Shown here: piece by piece, positions 4,926 through 6,217 of the stretch
How positions within the stretch are numbered: the first letter of the stretch is position 1
Layout: each line of letters begins with the position of its first letter
Assembly (NCBI GenBank): GCA_002419215.1
Contig: DIFQ01000134.1
Location: 1-6,217, forward strand
Direction of reading: 5' to 3'
DNA: 6,217 nt
DNA from: Syntrophaceae bacterium UBA5744
Lineage (GTDB): Bacteria > Desulfobacterota > Syntrophia > Syntrophales > UBA2192
The notes under the pieces: model-generated
The model's input: the letters and a program-made list of their open reading frames with translations, nothing else
The model's database searches: none
Told to the model about the DNA's origin: nothing
Program-made: the position numbers and the translations under genes

Positions 4926-5927
4926 ATGAAGAAAAATCAGGATCGGCAGTTCGGAAAACTCGTCGTTGACTTCGTCAATGCCCCGACAGCGGAGGAGGCC
5001 GGCTCCGCATTCATCCGGGGCGCCGCCGCGGCCTTCGGCTTCGGGCATGGGTTCCTGGATCAGGCCCTCGGCCGCTACCCGACCCTGCAGCTCTTCGAGG
5101 ATGCCCTGTCGGCGGGCGACCGGGGGCTGGTGGAGCTTCTGCTCGAAGAGCGCAGGCTTCTCTCGGTCGTCAACAACCTGCCCTGCAACATCTCGCTTGC
5201 GTCCTATGACTGCGACGAAGAGAGAGTGCTCACCTTCAAAATCCAGCCCCTGGAGCCGAAGTGGGACAACGAGAATCCCTACGAGGAGGATGTCGTCCGG
5301 GTGGCCGTCGGGACGGGAGGGGGAAAATGGCTCGATGAGGTCGCGGAGATGTTCGATGACCGGGCGCCGCTCACGACGGAAATGGACGAGGTGAGAGAGC
5401 GGCTTCTCGCCTGCCTGGCTGAATACATCACCCTGACGGATCGCATCCTGGAGATTCGGCGCGACATCCCGCCGGAAAGGACGCACGAGGCCCAGAAAAT
5501 GGCGGCTTACCACAGCAGGATCCAGGCCGAGCAGGATGTCCTTGCCGAACTGCAGGAGCGCTGGCGGATGATCCTCGGGGAGGTCCTGGAGGCGCAGGAC
5601 CTGTCCCGGGACCAGACTCTGCTCGACCTGCTGCTGGTCTACAACATGGTCAACAGGCGGGAAACGGCGGTAAGCGACGACGGGGCGCTTTATGAAAAAC
5701 CCCTGTTCGAGCCGGGCTACTTCACGGAGCGCTCGGGCCTGGCCGACGAGTACTATCACAACGTCCTTGTCTTTGCCTTCATCGAATTTCTGAAGGTTGC
5801 GGGGAACCGCAAGACGTTGAGGAAATGCGCGCGCTGCGATGCGTTTTTCATCGCCGGGCCGGGCCGGACGGCAAACAAGCGCTGCGGACGCTGCGCAAAA
5901 AAGAAGGGACCAGGGACAAGGGTGTAG
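4926..5927 (+). CDS. Uncharacterised protein with C-terminal four-Cys zinc ribbon
   Basis: I do not recognise this 333-residue protein with certainty. The C-terminus carries Cys301-X2-Cys304-X15-Cys320-X2-Cys323 within a basic segment (KCARCDAFF ... KRCGRCAKKK), a likely zinc-binding, possibly nucleic-acid-binding module. The N-terminal KLVVDFVNAP (11-20) followed by a predicted helical body recalls ABATE/CGNR-type regulators, which carry an LDxVNT-like motif and a C-terminal zinc finger, but the CGNR tetrad itself is absent. Residues about 150-225 are charged and probably long-helical. There is no signal peptide or membrane segment, so it is probably cytoplasmic. I chose the ATG at 4926 because GGAGAGA lies 5 nt upstream; the in-frame ATG at 4827 has no such site. 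The last six residues (GPGTRV) and the stop codon come from a dispersed 28-nt repeat. Confidence 0.75.
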   Translation: MKKNQDRQFGKLVVDFVNAPTAEEAGSAFIRGAAAAFGFGHGFLDQALGRYPTLQLFEDALSAGDRGLVELLLEERRLLSVVNNLPCNISLASYDCDEERVLTFKIQPLEPKWDNENPYEEDVVRVAVGTGGGKWLDEVAEMFDDRAPLTTEMDEVRERLLACLAEYITLTDRILEIRRDIPPERTHEAQKMAAYHSRIQAEQDVLAELQERWRMILGEVLEAQDLSRDQTLLDLLLVYNMVNRRETAVSDDGALYEKPLFEPGYFTERSGLADEYYHNVLVFAFIEFLKVAGNRKTLRKCARCDAFFIAGPGRTANKRCGRCAKKKGPGTRV

Positions 5928-5933
5928 GGACGA
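5906..5933 (+). repeat. 28-nt dispersed direct repeat, copy 2, overlapping a gene 3' end
   Basis: Identical over 28 nt to 2365-2392. The repeat begins at the last base of a lysine codon of the zinc-ribbon gene and supplies the final codons GPGTRV and the TAG stop (5925-5927). This indicates that the repeat was inserted into, or recombined with, the gene end and reset its C-terminus. Confidence 0.85.
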
Positions 5934-5935
5934 TA

Positions 5936-5967
5936 CTCAGACACTTAGACACTCAGGCACTTCTTTC
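5936..5967 (-). repeat. Octamer array in inverted orientation
   Basis: On the minus strand this reads GAAAGAAG followed by TGCCTGAG, TGTCTAAG and TGTCTGAG, the same octamer family as 2399-2440. The minus-strand 16-mer covering 5952-5967 matches 2391-2406 at 15 of 16 positions. Its orientation relative to the adjacent 28-mer is opposite to that in the first locus. More degenerate CACTAG/GTGACTAG-like repeats continue to about 6000 and resemble the GTGACC/CTAGTGACC stretch at about 2327-2355. Confidence 0.7.
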
Positions 5968-6022
5968 ACTTCTTCTGCACTAGCCACAAGACACTAGTCA
6001 CTTCTTCGCTGCCTTGCAGCGG

Positions 6023-6217
6023 CTAGACGAGCAGCAGCGCAAGCAGCGCAAGCCCGGCCATCGCGGCCGCCGTCATGTCCATGCCGGCAAGCGGCACCAG
6101 CAACAGGCTTGCGGCAATGGAGCCGAGGCAGCCGCCGAAGAGATCCGCAGCATAGAGGGGCGAGATCACCTTTTCCGGGTCCGGTACCCTCCTGAAGCTT
6201 GCATAGGCAAAGACGCC
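6023..6217 (-). CDS. C-terminal end of a spermidine-synthase-like membrane protein (partial)
   Basis: An open minus-strand frame enters from the right edge and ends at a TAG (6023-6025), giving 64 residues. It reads FAYASFRRVPDPEKVISPLY and then AADLFGGCLGSIAASLLLVP, followed by a second hydrophobic run rich in Leu and Ala to the C-terminus. LYAADLFGGCLGS is typical of the C-terminal transmembrane part of membrane proteins fused to, or resembling, spermidine synthase (fused MFS/spermidine-synthase families). Two transmembrane helices are likely, at about residues 23-45 and 46-64. The catalytic part and the start lie outside the window, so enzyme activity cannot be judged. It converges on the zinc-ribbon gene with 95 bp of repeat-rich DNA between. 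Confidence 0.65.
   Translation of the reverse strand, partial: GVFAYASFRRVPDPEKVISPLYAADLFGGCLGSIAASLLLVPLAGMDMTAAAMAGLALLALLLV

Noticed and set aside
4899..5759. Minus-strand open frame opposite the zinc-ribbon gene
   Set aside because: It lies fully antisense to a frame with a good ribosome binding site, promoter candidate and Cys motif. Its translation shows no family features.
6007..6021. CGCTGC-CTT-GCAGCG hairpin as terminator for the edge gene
   Set aside because: It is a 6-bp stem with no T-tract on either strand; too weak to call a terminator.

Overview
The window looks like chromosomal housekeeping DNA from a GC-rich, Gram-negative, probably anaerobic bacterium. The best guess is Deltaproteobacteria/Desulfobacterota, perhaps a Syntrophales relative. 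That guess rests on the combination of folK, a PP0621-type small zinc-binding membrane protein, a short TalC-type transaldolase and pgsA, together with a DUF374 acyltransferase, a BioB-like radical SAM protein and abundant palindromic intergenic repeats. It is inference; no rRNA or other phylogenetic marker is present.

Layout. Positions 54-2321 (+ strand) hold four genes in one direction: folK (folate pathway), a small membrane-anchored Cys-motif protein, transaldolase (pentose phosphate pathway) and pgsA (phosphatidylglycerol synthesis). The last two are 12 nt apart and almost certainly co-transcribed. Positions 2322-2734 are a 413-bp gene-free convergent spacer packed with several kinds of repeat. 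Positions 2735-4605 (- strand) hold a lysophospholipid-acyltransferase-like gene (DUF374) downstream of a BioB-like radical SAM gene; they are 191 bp apart and may form a loose transcription unit. Positions 4606-4925 are a divergent promoter region. Positions 4926-5927 (+ strand) hold a protein of unknown function with a C-terminal four-cysteine zinc ribbon. Positions 5928-6022 are a second repeat-rich convergent spacer. Positions 6023-6217 (- strand) hold the C-terminal end of a spermidine-synthase-like membrane protein that runs off the window.

How the genes relate. PgsA and the DUF374 protein both point to envelope lipid metabolism, and FolK and transaldolase are core metabolism. No single pathway unites the window. 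I see no CRISPR array, phage module, toxin-antitoxin pair, transposase, tRNA or rRNA.

Most notable. (1) A modular intergenic repeat family: an identical 28-nt unit occurs twice, each time next to degenerate tandem arrays with an 8-nt period, and the array is inverted relative to the 28-mer in the second copy. That second copy supplies the last six residues and the stop codon of the zinc-ribbon gene. (2) A BioB-like radical SAM protein that keeps the SAM cluster motif but appears to lack two of the three [2Fe-2S] cysteines of biotin synthase, and has its own conserved-looking cysteines instead. No clearly new multi-gene system is visible.
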